Shown one piece after another: positions 7,144 through 14,345 of a stretch of 64,000 nt of DNA. Below the pieces are notes generated by a model. The model was not told the origin of the DNA. It searched no databases and saw nothing but the letters and a program-made list of their open reading frames with translations. Source of the DNA: a virus. The stretch is from IMG/VR virus record IMGVR_UViG_3300026116_000002, positions 1 to 64,000 of that record. One strand, written 5' to 3'. Numbering within the stretch: the first letter of the stretch is position 1; each line of letters begins with the position of its first letter. Made by a program: the position numbers and the translations under genes.

Positions 7144-7897
7144 GGTTTGATCTCCTTTTTGAATTTACGCGTCACTTCGTCCCATTTTGGGCTGAAGTGT
7201 GAAATTACGTTAAATTTCGTCCCGTGCTATTAAATTCGTATTCTGAGCGCTTTTAGGCGCTGTTTTTGCTGACCGGGGCGAATGTCCCGTGGCCTGATCT
7301 GTGGCCCCTGTGCGCCTCTGTTGGGCGGTTTTCGTGCTGTTCTGTGGCGTTATTGCTGTTCGATCGACGTTCTGTTTCTGTTTTGATCACGATTCCTGTA
7401 CGCTTTTACAGTATAACATTTAAGTTCAGGCTTGTCAAGCGAAATTAGCGTAAATTCAGGCTGAAATGACCCGATACACGTAATTTCAACGCGATTTCCC
7501 GGAATATTTCTCAAAAAAGTTTACCATCCATCTAAGATCGGGTGTTCGGTAGCTGTTTTTGCCCCAATATACTAGTTTTGATATGGCTGTAAAGTGGCAT
7601 ATGGCCGTAAATTGCATTTATCGTCCCTTTTTACATGAAGCCTGAACATGTAAGTTATACATTTGCGTATGGATAGTACCCATAACTTGCAATTATCGGC
7701 TATGGGTTTTTAAACCCCCTTAATTACACTTTTTACAACTATATATATATATATTATACTAAAGGCACTTGAGTGTAGTACACTCACTCGTTCTTACAAG
7801 TGTATACCAGAATCACCGCATATACCCCTTGTGCATATTTTTAGAGAAATACCCCGGCGCAAGGGGCTTGAAATTGCGGGTTTGCCTCGGAGTTTGG
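7144..7897. other. AT-rich non-coding control region
   Basis: About 750 bases with no believable gene and clearly higher AT than its surroundings. It contains the leftward promoter at 7410-7438, an AT alternation (ATATATATATATATTATACT, ~7742-7761), a perfect hairpin TGAGTGT-AGT-ACACTCA (~7771-7787), a hairpin GGGTTT/AAACCC (~7703-7720), AGCGC/GGCGCT with T-run (~7238-7265), and near-repeats of GAAATTA-C/G-GTAAATT (~7201, ~7440). It may be an origin or a regulatory hub; this is inference. Confidence 0.5.
7410..7438 (-). promoter_or_regulatory. Leftward sigma70 promoter
   Basis: On the - strand TTGACA (7433-7438), a 17-bp spacer and TATACT (7410-7415). It lies ~270 bases upstream of the gene starting at 7143, giving a long leader. 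Confidence 0.8.
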
Positions 7898-8185
7898 CTA
7901 TTGCGATATTAAGTTGCAGTTGTCGTCCCGTTTTAGTGCTCTGAACAGTGTCTCACGTACGGCTGATATCTGCCTGAGCGCCCAACATCTCCTGCATGTC
8001 ACCATGTGCTTTGGCGCTCTCGGTCCACGGCATGCCCAAAAGCAACACGGGGTGTCTGCGAGGTCTGAAATTGCCTGATCGAGTTCGGCTATCTCGCGCT
8101 TTAGATTAAGAATTTTGCGGCCCTTCATTACTGGAACATCGACAGAAGATGGTAATCTGCCTATGCCATCGTGGAATGTATTCAT
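7898..8185 (-). CDS. Hypothetical cysteine-containing protein
   Basis: 95 residues starting MNTFHDGIGRLPSSVDVP, with AGGAGACACCGAC upstream of the ATG. A helical segment (LNLKREIAELDQAISDLA) precedes four cysteines (CCFWAC ... CRRC), a possible zinc site, and a basic C-terminal helix. Last gene before the AT-rich control region. No family recognised. Confidence 0.6.
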   Translation of the reverse strand: MNTFHDGIGRLPSSVDVPVMKGRKILNLKREIAELDQAISDLADTPCCFWACRGPRAPKHMVTCRRCWALRQISAVRETLFRALKRDDNCNLISQ

Positions 8186-8238
8186 GTCGGTGTCTCCTCT
8201 GCGCCTCGCTGGCGCGGTCTGTAGCGGTCGGTGAGCGT

Positions 8239-8418
8239 CTAGCGCTCCTCAGTTCTTCCGGGGCTGTGCGGCCCGTGTGGGGTCACTGCGGCCTGTTCCG
8301 GCCGGGTCGCCTGCACGAACGGCATCACGATCGGGAACTCTACCGGCTCAGGCATGCCGGTGAACCTGGCTCTTGCCATGCGGATCGCTTGACGGGTGTT
8401 TCGCTGTGGCTCTGTCAT
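8239..8418 (-). CDS. 59-residue hypothetical protein
   Basis: ATG at 8416-8418 touches the stop of the upstream gene (TAAATG), a coupling arrangement. The product begins MTEPQRNTRQAIRMARARF, then EFPIVMPFVQATRPEQ and ends GRTEER. It fills an otherwise empty stretch in the operon. No family recognised. Confidence 0.6.
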   Translation of the reverse strand: MTEPQRNTRQAIRMARARFTGMPEPVEFPIVMPFVQATRPEQAAVTPHGPHSPGRTEER

Positions 8419-8607
8419 TTACTTGCGCTCACTTTCTCGTTTGGCCGCGACGGCCTTCTGCATCGCGTTGTAGGCGTTGTCCCACTGCCTGACGTGTTCC
8501 GGGTCGTTAGGGTCCAGTCCCGCGTCCGACATGTCGCCTACCGTGTAGAATTGGAGAGCTTCTATCACGGCGTCAAGCTCCTCCTTCGTGAACTTCGGTT
8601 GTCTCAC
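8419..8607 (-). CDS. Small helical phage protein with GTG start
   Basis: GTG at 8605-8607 is chosen because GGAAGGAG lies seven bases before it; ATGs further upstream have no site. 62 residues: MRQPKFTKEELDAVIEAL followed by DAGLDPNDPEHVRQWDNAYNAMQKAV, a helix-rich pattern seen in small phage proteins. Function unknown. Its stop touches the next start. Confidence 0.65.
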   Translation of the reverse strand: MRQPKFTKEELDAVIEALQFYTVGDMSDAGLDPNDPEHVRQWDNAYNAMQKAVAAKRESERK

Positions 8608-8660
8608 TTGCTTACTCCTTCCTATGGCTCTACGCGCCACTACGCGGGGCTGTGAGCGCG

Positions 8661-8948
8661 TTACCTGTGCTTGATGACCTTGAGGTCATAGTGGTACGGC
8701 GCGGACTCTAGCTCGGCTCTCAGGGGCGCGTACTCGACTTCGGTGGCGGGGTCGCTTCGCATTATGCATGTCAGGTAGTCTGCGGCCCCGTGCTGGCCTA
8801 TGTGAGCGAAGCATTGTATTAGCCCATCTCGCCCTTCTTGTATATCCGGGAACAGTGCGAGTATCTCGCCGTCGCTGCTCTCACCTTTACTACGCCACTT
8901 GCGGAACACTACGCGGGTTTTGATTTCGGTTGCCTTTTCGGTCGTCAT
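8661..8948 (-). CDS. Conserved small phage protein (RVVFRKW family)
   Basis: 95 residues. RVVFRKW ... GEILALFPDIQEGRDGLIQCFAHIGQHGAADY and the end PLRAELE...YDLKVIKHR follow a family I recognise in many phage and some bacterial genomes; function unknown. Start ATG follows GGAAGGATCACAGAGCC. Confidence 0.75.
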   Translation of the reverse strand: MTTEKATEIKTRVVFRKWRSKGESSDGEILALFPDIQEGRDGLIQCFAHIGQHGAADYLTCIMRSDPATEVEYAPLRAELESAPYHYDLKVIKHR

Positions 8949-8966
8949 GGCTCTGTGATCCTTCCT

Positions 8967-9233
8967 TTATTGGCTGTCCCTGGCGCACGCTAGCGCCGTT
9001 CCGGCTTGAAGCTTGGCTATGCGCTCGTCGACCTCTCGCCGGTGGCGCTCGTGTTGCCTGACTCGCTTGGCATGTTCTATGCTCGTACGGTAGTCCGATA
9101 TCCGAAACAGCATGTCATACGGGGCGTATCGGCTATCGTCGTTGTGCTGGCGCTGGCGGCGTATTTTGCGCCTGACCTTATAATTGGCGTAGGTCAGCAA
9201 CTTGAGCAGGTTTTCGAGGTCTTCCTTTGACAT
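8967..9233 (-). CDS. Basic helical hypothetical protein
   Basis: 88 residues, MSKEDLENLLKLLTYANYKV then strongly basic helices (RRKIRRQRQH, KRVRQHERHRREVDERI). It probably binds nucleic acid or a partner through its charged helices, but no family is recognised. Start is preceded by AGGAGCACAATCAC. Confidence 0.6.
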   Translation of the reverse strand: MSKEDLENLLKLLTYANYKVRRKIRRQRQHNDDSRYAPYDMLFRISDYRTSIEHAKRVRQHERHRREVDERIAKLQAGTALACARDSQ

Positions 9234-9245
9234 GTGATTGTGCTC

Positions 9246-9473
9246 CTATATGTATCGGTCGGCTGTTTCGGCCTCGTGCCCTGGCTTGAACGATTGGGGA
9301 CAAAGCGTTAAGCAGTGCACCCCAACGGCGAACGGTACGTTGTTTATGTCAACGCCGTAATTGGCGCATGTGAACAAGTCGTCTCGTGTAAACGGTCTCG
9401 GGTAATGCTCGCATGGTCGACCGCTTGCACGATCCGCCATTACCATGCCGTTGACTACTATCACGGTTTTCAT
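9246..9473 (-). CDS. Hypothetical small protein
   Basis: 75 residues, MKTVIVVNGMVMADRASGRP, with five scattered cysteine/histidine residues (CEHYP, CANYG, HCLTLC). The start overlaps the stop of the upstream HTH gene by four bases. No family recognised. Confidence 0.55.
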   Translation of the reverse strand: MKTVIVVNGMVMADRASGRPCEHYPRPFTRDDLFTCANYGVDINNVPFAVGVHCLTLCPQSFKPGHEAETADRYI

Positions 9474-9661
9474 TGTGTGCGCTCCTTCCTCGGCCTGCCC
9501 TGCGTGCGTTCCTTCAGGTACCGCTTGACCTCGCTTTCGGATATGGCTCTGTCGCGGCCGTGCATCGTGTACCGGAGTTTCCTGTTGGCACAGAGTTTGT
9601 CGACCTGGCTTTTCGAGAGACCTAGCGCGTCGGCGGCTAGTTTGGTTGTGTAGTCTTTCAT
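9470..9661 (-). CDS. Small excisionase-like helix-turn-helix protein
   Basis: 63 residues from ATG 9659-9661 behind AAAGGAACGC. TTKLAADALGLSKSQVDKL then RKLRYTMHGRDRAISESEVKRYLKER is the helix-turn-helix plus wing of MerR-type helix_turn_helix_17/excisionase domains. Likely a DNA-binding regulator. It overlaps its upstream and downstream neighbours by four bases on each side. Confidence 0.7.
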   Translation of the reverse strand: MKDYTTKLAADALGLSKSQVDKLCANRKLRYTMHGRDRAISESEVKRYLKERTQGRPRKERTQ

Positions 9662-9870
9662 TGGCCTTGCGTTCCTTTCTGCCTTGGCTCTATGCATTCG
9701 CGCTTTTTGACAATGCGGAACGGTATACCGGGTTCGTTCTGGCGGTAGTCTTTCAGGTAGCCTTGAGCCTCTTTGCGCGTGTCTGCGGCAGTGACGCATT
9801 CGTAGCTGTCGCCGTATCCGTAGTTGCCCTGGACTTCCCAGTAATCCTTGGTCTTGCGTACGTATGGCAT
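9658..9870 (-). CDS. Small phage protein
   Basis: 70 residues, MPYVRKTKDYWEVQGNYGYG then TRKEAQGYLKDYRQNEPGIPFRIVKKRE. The pattern (beta strands, then a helix with YRENxPxxPFR) is shared by small phage proteins of unknown function. GGAAGGATTGAACGGCC precedes the ATG. Confidence 0.7.
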   Translation of the reverse strand: MPYVRKTKDYWEVQGNYGYGDSYECVTAADTRKEAQGYLKDYRQNEPGIPFRIVKKRECIEPRQKGTQGQ

Positions 9871-9896
9871 GGCCGTTCAATCCTTCCTGCTATGGC

Positions 9897-10295
9897 TCAC
9901 AACCAACGCTGTGTCAGTGCGTACCCGCCGTCATTGTCCCAACCGGACGTATTGCCATTGCGGCCGCAATACTCATGTTTCCATGGCGTTTCCGGCGATA
10001 TTGTTCTTGGCCTGTTTAGGCTTGTGCATAATCCGTTGCCGGTCGCCGTGCTATCATCGTCTTGCTTGACGCATCGACGTAAGCCGCACTTCGTGCAAAC
10101 TTCGCCAAACCCATTGGGGAACAGTGCACGGCTCAATTCGTAAACCAGTGCGAAGCCCATGTCCATACCCGATCCACCAACCTTGACGGCCTCTTGCCTA
10201 TCGTCAAAGCCGCTCTGTGTAGCCTTCGCCACTAGTCGCGATATCCAACGTGGCTCATTGTTTTTGATTACGTAGCACGAGATTGTCCGACTCAT
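9897..10295 (-). CDS. Main part of a split conserved phage protein
   Basis: 132 residues from ATG 10293-10295. MSRTISCYVIKNNEPRWIS, MDMGFALVYELSRALFPNGF and the end DGGYALTQRWL are hallmarks of a widespread phage family of unknown function. In that family about 30 residues ending GDTVYT(V/I)...(S/A)RSGM precede this point. Here the same frame upstream encodes exactly that segment, but a TGA at 10302-10304 stands where the conserved arginine codon should be. There is no ribosome site for this ATG other than coupling to the stop six bases upstream, so re-initiation or loss of function is expected. Confidence 0.65.
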   Translation of the reverse strand: MSRTISCYVIKNNEPRWISRLVAKATQSGFDDRQEAVKVGGSGMDMGFALVYELSRALFPNGFGEVCTKCGLRRCVKQDDDSTATGNGLCTSLNRPRTISPETPWKHEYCGRNGNTSGWDNDGGYALTQRWL

Positions 10296-10301
10296 GCCGC
10301 T

Positions 10302-10403
10302 TCATGCCACTGACTTGACGATTGTGTACACGGTGTCTCCTGGTTGCAGTAGTTCCTTCAGTGATGCGATTGCTTCGGCTGTCTCGGTCTTTGTCCATGC
10401 CAT
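10302..10403 (-). CDS. N-terminal piece of the split conserved phage protein
   Basis: 33 residues from ATG 10401-10403 with a strong AGGAGACTACCACC leader: MAWTKTETAEAIASLKELL then QPGDTVYTIVKSVA and TGA. It is in frame with the downstream 132-residue product; together they form one family member of ~167 residues. The TGA most simply derives from CGA (arginine). Either the protein is made in two parts by stop-restart, or the gene is inactive. Confidence 0.65.
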   Translation of the reverse strand: MAWTKTETAEAIASLKELLQPGDTVYTIVKSVA

Positions 10404-10456
10404 GGTGGTAGTCTCCTGTGTCTGCTTGATTGTTGGTGCTTGTCTGCACTCCGCTA

Positions 10457-10482
10457 GATCCTGCCCGTGTGGTGACAGGATC
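10457..10482. promoter_or_regulatory. Perfect 7-bp hairpin between genes
   Basis: GATCCTG (10457-10463) and CAGGATC (10476-10482) pair around a 12-base loop, just upstream of the ribosome site of the 10403 start. No T-run follows, so it is more likely an mRNA processing or stability element than a terminator. Confidence 0.4.
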
Positions 10483-10496
10483 ATGCGCAGGGTAGA

Positions 10497-10727
10497 TTAT
10501 TTCTTCCAGCCGAATGCTAACTCGTGAGCTTCGGTACGTCTTGTAACGTCAAGCGCGTTTGCGACGTTTGACTGGGCTAATTCGAGCGCATCGCGCTCAT
10601 TGTCAGGCAAGGTGCTTCGAGTGCCGTTTGGACATGCTTTTTCGTATAGCTCAAAGAATGATCGATATTCATTCTCATACGCTTGAAACTCTGGAGAGTC
10701 CCAATACGCTTGCAATGCTTCGCTCAT
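10497..10727 (-). CDS. Hypothetical helical protein
   Basis: 76 residues from ATG 10725-10727, preceded by GAAGGAACCGAC. MSEALQAYWDSPEFQAYENE ... ERDALELAQSNVANALDV is entirely helical and acidic. No family recognised. A longer in-frame start at 10820 would overlap the upstream gene and has no site. Confidence 0.6.
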   Translation of the reverse strand: MSEALQAYWDSPEFQAYENEYRSFFELYEKACPNGTRSTLPDNERDALELAQSNVANALDVTRRTEAHELAFGWKK

Positions 10728-10746
10728 TGTCGGTTCCTTCCTTCGG

Positions 10747-11040
10747 TTAGTGGCTAATGTAAACTGTGCAAGGAGCTTGCTCCTTGTTGTAGATGGCATC
10801 TTGCGCGTTACCTGCCGCAATCCACAACAGTCGCACGCGGTTCATTTCGTCATCGGCCAATTCTTGCTCATCCCACGCGCCGTACTCGCTCAGGTAGGCT
10901 CGAATGTGCTCTTTGGGTATGGTGTTCATCTGCCGCTTGATAGTCGGCAATTCGAGATACTGGCGACATGCCGGTTCTGCATCTTGACCGGGTTGTGTGC
11001 AGTCGTCAATCAGTCCGCGTGTGAGCTTCAATGTGTACAT
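10747..11040 (-). CDS. Conserved phage protein
   Basis: 97 residues. The C-terminal half, IRAYLSEYGAWDEQELADDE ... LLWIAAGNAQDAI, is a pattern I recognise from many phage proteins of unknown function; the N-terminal third (MYTLKLTRGLIDDCTQPG) is less familiar. Preceded by AGGAGCATGCGATC. Confidence 0.7.
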   Translation of the reverse strand: MYTLKLTRGLIDDCTQPGQDAEPACRQYLELPTIKRQMNTIPKEHIRAYLSEYGAWDEQELADDEMNRVRLLWIAAGNAQDAIYNKEQAPCTVYISH

Positions 11041-11052
11041 GATCGCATGCTC

Positions 11053-11388
11053 CTACTTGATTAGTCCGGCCAGTTTGTAAATGCGTGCTAGCCGTCGACC
11101 GGATATTTCACGGCCCATCATGGTAATGTGTACCGACTCATTACGTTCGGTGCACGTGCTGTAATCGTCGATAGAAAAGCCGGTTGACGCCCATGTGTGG
11201 GGTGAGCAGTTCTGCATGGTGCAAGGTGAGCAGGATAGTTCGGAACAGTCCTCAAGCTCACGGAGAACGTCGTACAGGTCCATAGCGCTATCCTCGAATA
11301 CAAACCCGTTGTCCGAAAAATCGCCATTCTCTGCACTCTCGGGTGTCACCTCGTCATATGTCCGACTAACCTTGTAATGTGCCTTCAT
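11053..11388 (-). CDS. Conserved phage protein
   Basis: 111 residues. YDEVTPESAENGDFSDNGFV and a cysteine-rich middle (CSELSCSPCTMQNCSPHTW) followed by ISGRRLARIYKLAGLIK. The 'SAENGDxxDNGF' block recurs in phage proteins of unknown function. The ATG follows AGGAGCATACGACC. The cysteines may bind metal. Confidence 0.7.
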   Translation of the reverse strand: MKAHYKVSRTYDEVTPESAENGDFSDNGFVFEDSAMDLYDVLRELEDCSELSCSPCTMQNCSPHTWASTGFSIDDYSTCTERNESVHITMMGREISGRRLARIYKLAGLIK

Positions 11389-11465
11389 GGTCGTATGCTC
11401 CTTTTTGATTGCTAATTCGTTCCGTCAATCCCTACTCATGAGCGAATAGAGATTGCCGCAAGGGA

Positions 11466-11903
11466 CTATTCAGTATCGTCGTCAAGCTCTTCGTCTTCGT
11501 CGTCTTCAATGTCGATATCATCACCCGGCCAATACCAGGTTTCGCCGTGTGAGCCGTCCTCATCAAACTCCATCCCGACAGGGACTAACCAGCAATCGCC
11601 ATCCTGCCATACGAAGTATTCGACGGCTTTACCGTGCCGCATGATCGTGCTATCGTAATTGTCGACGAGTCGGGCATTGCCTACAACATCGTTCCAAACA
11701 TCCCAATATGCCTCTCCAGTTTCGGCATGGTCGGGACCGTTCTCTAAGCACGTCCATTCATCCTCACTGACACCGGTAACGTCCCTGTTACGGTCGGCAA
11801 AGCTAGTAGCGAAGTCACGCGGGATATAAATGCCTCGCGAGTCCGATAGCCAGAGTATCGGTTGCGGGTTGATTTTGTATGTGGTTGTTTCGGTAGTTAG
11901 CAT
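11466..11903 (-). CDS. Conserved phage protein with acidic tail
   Basis: 145 residues. PQPILWLSDSRGIYIPRDFA, then VSEDEWTCLENGPDHAETGEAYWDVW, and VWQDGDCWLVPVGMEF are blocks seen in related phage proteins. The C-terminal ~20 residues are almost only D and E. AGGAGACAAACAC precedes the ATG. Function unknown. Confidence 0.7.
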   Translation of the reverse strand: MLTTETTTYKINPQPILWLSDSRGIYIPRDFATSFADRNRDVTGVSEDEWTCLENGPDHAETGEAYWDVWNDVVGNARLVDNYDSTIMRHGKAVEYFVWQDGDCWLVPVGMEFDEDGSHGETWYWPGDDIDIEDDEDEELDDDTE

Positions 11904-11985
11904 GTGTTTGTCTCCTTATAGCCATCATCAGCGTACGCATTACGTACGGACCCACCCGAATGTTGGAGTTCAGGGAGGTTTCGGC

Positions 11986-12159
11986 TTAGTGTGCGGGAAT
12001 GATGATAAAGTACTTTACGGTCTTATAGATGTAAAAGCACTTGCGAACCGGACTGTCGTGACCGCAAGGTTTGGTTTCGCGGTAGCACTTGCCGTGATTC
12101 ATTACCTCGCGCAATTTATCGTTAGTATCCTTCGATAGATCGTAGATCGGCTGCTTCAT
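11986..12159 (-). CDS. Hypothetical small protein
   Basis: 57 residues from ATG 12157-12159 behind AAGGAGACACCGACC; the longer frame upstream overlaps the next gene and is rejected. MKQPIYDLSKDTNDKLREVM, then CYRETKPCGHD and an aromatic, hydrophobic C terminus (KCFYIYKTVKYFIIIPAH). Unrecognised. Confidence 0.55.
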   Translation of the reverse strand: MKQPIYDLSKDTNDKLREVMNHGKCYRETKPCGHDSPVRKCFYIYKTVKYFIIIPAH

Positions 12160-12209
12160 GGTCGGTGTCTCCTTGCGGTTGGTATTTAAGTTGCTTACGA
12201 AAGTATGAT

Positions 12210-12332
12210 CTAGCGAATAACCCATGCTCCCTGACCGTCGTAATACTTGATTCCGCACGGTAGGATGCAGATTGAATGCTTGAATGATATGGATTTGCCG
12301 ATTGATCGACGCGTCTTGATTACCTTTTTCAT
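12210..12332 (-). CDS. 40-residue hypothetical protein
   Basis: ATG 12330-12332 follows CTGGAGCAACTAAGC. The product MKKVIKTRRSIGKSISFKHS ... IKYYDGQGAWVIR is basic and stops with TAG. It is the first gene of the leftward transcript from 12572-12600. Unrecognised, but start, site and position support it. Confidence 0.6.
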   Translation of the reverse strand: MKKVIKTRRSIGKSISFKHSICILPCGIKYYDGQGAWVIR

Positions 12333-12571
12333 GCTTAGTTGCTCCAGTGATTGATTTTTAAGTGTAAGCGGTTCACAATCCCGTTTCAGAGTTGAATAGC
12401 ACGAGTACTAACTATCCATATCACCCTGTTAGACAATGTGCGCGTTCGGTATAGAGATAGTGGACTACGATTACCGTTTCCGGCGGTCTCGTTAACCTGT
12501 CAAACACTGCGCGCCCTTAATGCGGGTCATTGCTTCATCTCGCCGCGCTTCCCTGAACCGCTTACGAAAGT

Positions 12572-12600
12572 ATGATACCATGATATCTATTGACTGTCAA
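12572..12600 (-). promoter_or_regulatory. Leftward sigma70 promoter under operator control
   Basis: On the - strand TTGACA (12595-12600), 17-bp spacer, TATCAT (12572-12577). The operator palindrome 12587-12603 overlaps its -35. Confidence 0.75.
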
Positions 12601-12603
12601 TAC
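12587..12603. promoter_or_regulatory. Palindromic operator, second copy
   Basis: CTATTGACTGTCAATAC; inner 15 bp TATTGAC-T-GTCAATA are a perfect palindrome. Same half site as at 1924-1940. Confidence 0.65.
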
Positions 12604-12653
12604 TTTTGTGAAAATAAGTTAGAGGGAATTAGACGGAGTGGGTTGAATGGGGA

Positions 12654-12676
12654 TTGACTATTGATGTAGTCAATAG
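12654..12676. promoter_or_regulatory. Palindromic operator, third copy
   Basis: CTATTGA (12658-12664), 5-bp spacer, TCAATAG (12670-12676). The flanks also pair as TTGACTA (12654-12660) and TAGTCAA (12667-12673). About 70-90 bases upstream of the small terminase gene, where it could control rightward transcription. Confidence 0.6.
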
Positions 12677-12745
12677 TTGGGTGTGGTAAGATGGGATTAT
12701 CACGAATAGTCTTGATTAAACATATCTATAGGTATTGAACTGTTA

Positions 12746-13756
12746 ATGTCTAGTGCACTGGCAACCATTGGGGAACGTGGGGTAAGTGAGCGATGGACCG
12801 ACAAACTAGAACGGTTTGTTGGGTTCTATTGCGGTGATGCTCGGTTCAATGCAACCATAGCTGCGGAGATGGCCGGTTACGCCGTGCCTACTACCTCCGG
12901 CTGGGAGTGCATGCAGCGGAACGACGTCAAGCAAGCCATCAAACAGCGATGTGCTGCATCGGCGATGCACTCCGAGGAACTACTCATGCTCTTAGGGCAT
13001 GAAGCAAGGGGGCCGGGTGATTACATCGACGTGGTCACGGAAGAGGTATGGGAAGGTGAGGGCGATGAGGCAAGGCTAGTCAAGCGAGACCGTATAGTAG
13101 TAGACGTGAAGGCGATGCGCCGGGATGGCAAGCGTTCTCTTATAAAGAAGGTGACACGCGGGCCGCATGGCGATAGCGTTGAGTTTGTTGACCCGCTAGC
13201 GGCGCAGGCAATACTAGTCAAGGTCCATAACCTGGACACGGGTAGTAAGGCCGATGAAGCTGCCGGACTTACAGAGGCACGGAATGCCGCGTTAGCTGCG
13301 ATGGCAGGGCTAGCGGGTATGGCGTTTGCGGCAGGGCAGGCATCGGCAGGAGTACCGCCGAATACATCGGGTTATTCGTCGACGAATACGACAGATGTCG
13401 TCATAGCTGCGAGCGATGCCCAGGCGACTGCGGAGTATGGGCCGAACGCGACGGCTATGATAGTCGACGTTCAACGCGGACTAAGCGAGTTAGCGGTTAC
13501 GCCGGTTGCGCCGAACGAGAACGGCTACTTACCAGGGGATGCGCAGGAACAGACAGGCAGGAGTACCACCGGTCAAGCTCAGACGGTCGCGGGGGCGCGT
13601 TTGGAGAGTGCCGCGACTGATGGCCCACCTGGGGAATTGGGCGCGTCAGCGGACGTTGTAGAGGCAAGCATGGGCATGTGTATGCTGTGCGGGGAGCAAC
13701 CGGCGAGCAAGCAGATGAGAGGAGGCGCGAAAGTCTGCGAAAATTGCGTTCCGTAA
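12746..13756 (+). CDS. terS: Terminase small subunit-like protein
   Basis: 336 residues. The N-terminal ~60 residues, DKLERFVGFYCGDARFNATI then AAEMAGYAVPTTSGWECMQRNDVKQAI, match the helix-turn-helix DNA-recognition region of phage small terminases (family Terminase_2-like). A middle block (VDPLAAQAILVKVHNLDTG) is also typical. The ~150 C-terminal residues are low complexity (A, G, T, P) and end in two CxxC pairs (MCMLCGEQP, KVCENC), an unusual zinc-like tail. Its role is to recognise packaging sites and hand DNA to the large subunit. It stands ~7.5 kb from the large subunit gene, which is unusual. No clear ribosome site precedes the ATG. Confidence 0.7.
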   Translation: MSSALATIGERGVSERWTDKLERFVGFYCGDARFNATIAAEMAGYAVPTTSGWECMQRNDVKQAIKQRCAASAMHSEELLMLLGHEARGPGDYIDVVTEEVWEGEGDEARLVKRDRIVVDVKAMRRDGKRSLIKKVTRGPHGDSVEFVDPLAAQAILVKVHNLDTGSKADEAAGLTEARNAALAAMAGLAGMAFAAGQASAGVPPNTSGYSSTNTTDVVIAASDAQATAEYGPNATAMIVDVQRGLSELAVTPVAPNENGYLPGDAQEQTGRSTTGQAQTVAGARLESAATDGPPGELGASADVVEASMGMCMLCGEQPASKQMRGGAKVCENCVP

Positions 13757-13759
13757 GGC

Positions 13760-13788
13760 TTGACATAGCGTTGAGACTGTGATATACT
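13760..13788 (+). promoter_or_regulatory. Rightward sigma70 promoter
   Basis: TTGACA (13760-13765), 17-bp spacer, TATACT (13783-13788). It starts just after the small terminase stop and drives the small membrane protein gene. Confidence 0.85.
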
Positions 13789-13820
13789 TAATGTATCAAA
13801 CGAACATATGGAGTAGCGCA

Positions 13821-14027
13821 ATGGACCTATTTAAGCACAGGGATATACTAGCGGCGGCGGTAGTGTTAGGGATATCGGTAGGCTATATGATCGTGCAAGG
13901 TGGCGTTCCTGCGGAACCTGAACCGACAGTACGCGAGATTTGGCTGTTACCGTCGATGCTCGCGACGTTTGTATGTGCGCCGTACATACTAGGCCGCATG
14001 GGCACGAAGGATATGCCGATGCCGTAA
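13821..14027 (+). CDS. Small membrane protein with two transmembrane segments
   Basis: 68 residues from ATG 13821, six bases after GGAGTAGCGCA; ATGs further upstream fall in the promoter leader. MDLFKHRDILAAAVVLGISV...VGYMIVQ and IWLLPSMLATFVCAPYILG are two hydrophobic helices. It sits alone behind its own consensus promoter. Possibly a superinfection or host-membrane factor, or holin-like; no family recognised. Confidence 0.65.
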   Translation: MDLFKHRDILAAAVVLGISVGYMIVQGGVPAEPEPTVREIWLLPSMLATFVCAPYILGRMGTKDMPMP

Positions 14028-14227
14028 GGCGCGTTTGTGCGTAGGCTGAAATAGGGGTCCCAATTCTCGGATGGGGCGGGTAGATTGCACGGTGGAGTAA
14101 GTACCTGCCCCCGAGAGAAGGGGGTGGGGTGTTGTGGGTGTGCGTCTCCCACCATCCCCGACTACCCACTCAAACCCAACTCTAAAACTTAACCCAACCC
14201 CAACCAAAACCCACCTACCCAAAACCC

Positions 14228-14264
14228 CAAAAATTTTTTAAAAAAATTTTGCCCCGAAAATAAA
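14228..14264 (+). repeat. 37-bp AT element upstream of a promoter, copy 1
   Basis: CAAAAATTTTT-N-AAAAAA...TTTT, then a C-rich bit and GAAAATAAA. It is close to identical to 15908-15944, also just upstream of a promoter. It may act as an UP element or bent-DNA site. Confidence 0.7.
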
Positions 14265-14265
14265 T

Positions 14266-14310
14266 TACTATACATTTCAACTTGACACAACCTGCCCACA
14301 GCGATATACT
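14266..14310 (+). promoter_or_regulatory. Rightward sigma70 promoter with conserved upstream box
   Basis: TTGACA (14282-14287), 17-bp spacer, TATACT (14305-14310). The box TACTATACATTT (14266-14277) four bases before the -35 is repeated exactly at 18178-18189 before another consensus promoter. Confidence 0.85.
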
Positions 14311-14345
14311 AATCCCAAGACGAAAACACTACGGAGGATTAGACA

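Larger units (their letters stand above)
12333..12745. other. Divergent control region between left and right transcription
   Basis: About 410 bases with no gene. It holds the leftward promoter (12572-12600), two copies of the CTATTGA/TCAATAG operator (12587-12603 and 12654-12676), and the string CTTACGAAAGTATGAT (12561-12576), which is repeated at 12193-12208 upstream of the next leftward gene. I see no consensus rightward promoter ahead of the small terminase; TATAGG at ~12728 or a regulated weak promoter may serve. This is the likely lysogeny/early switch region by layout, though no integrase is in view. Confidence 0.6.
14028..14345. other. Gene-free region with strand-biased G/C runs
   Basis: The + strand has a G-rich patch (GGGGGTGGGGTGTTGTGGG, ~14118-14136), then about 85 bases (~14162-14250) with no G at all. 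The complementary strand therefore reads as many GGG/GGGG runs separated by short T-rich loops, a strong G-quadruplex pattern. It ends in the AT element and the promoter of the next gene. No ORF of note on either strand. Confidence 0.55.

Noticed and set aside
7266-7448. 60-codon rightward ORF in the AT-rich control region
   Set aside because: No ribosome site, cysteine/phenylalanine-rich shadow-like composition, and it overlaps the leftward promoter at 7410-7438.
8149-8655. 168-codon rightward ORF
   Set aside because: Antisense to three leftward genes with good ribosome sites; its own product is arginine/leucine-rich shadow sequence.
12333-12745. Integrase attachment site
   Set aside because: No integrase gene or tRNA-end repeat nearby; the palindromes fit operators better.
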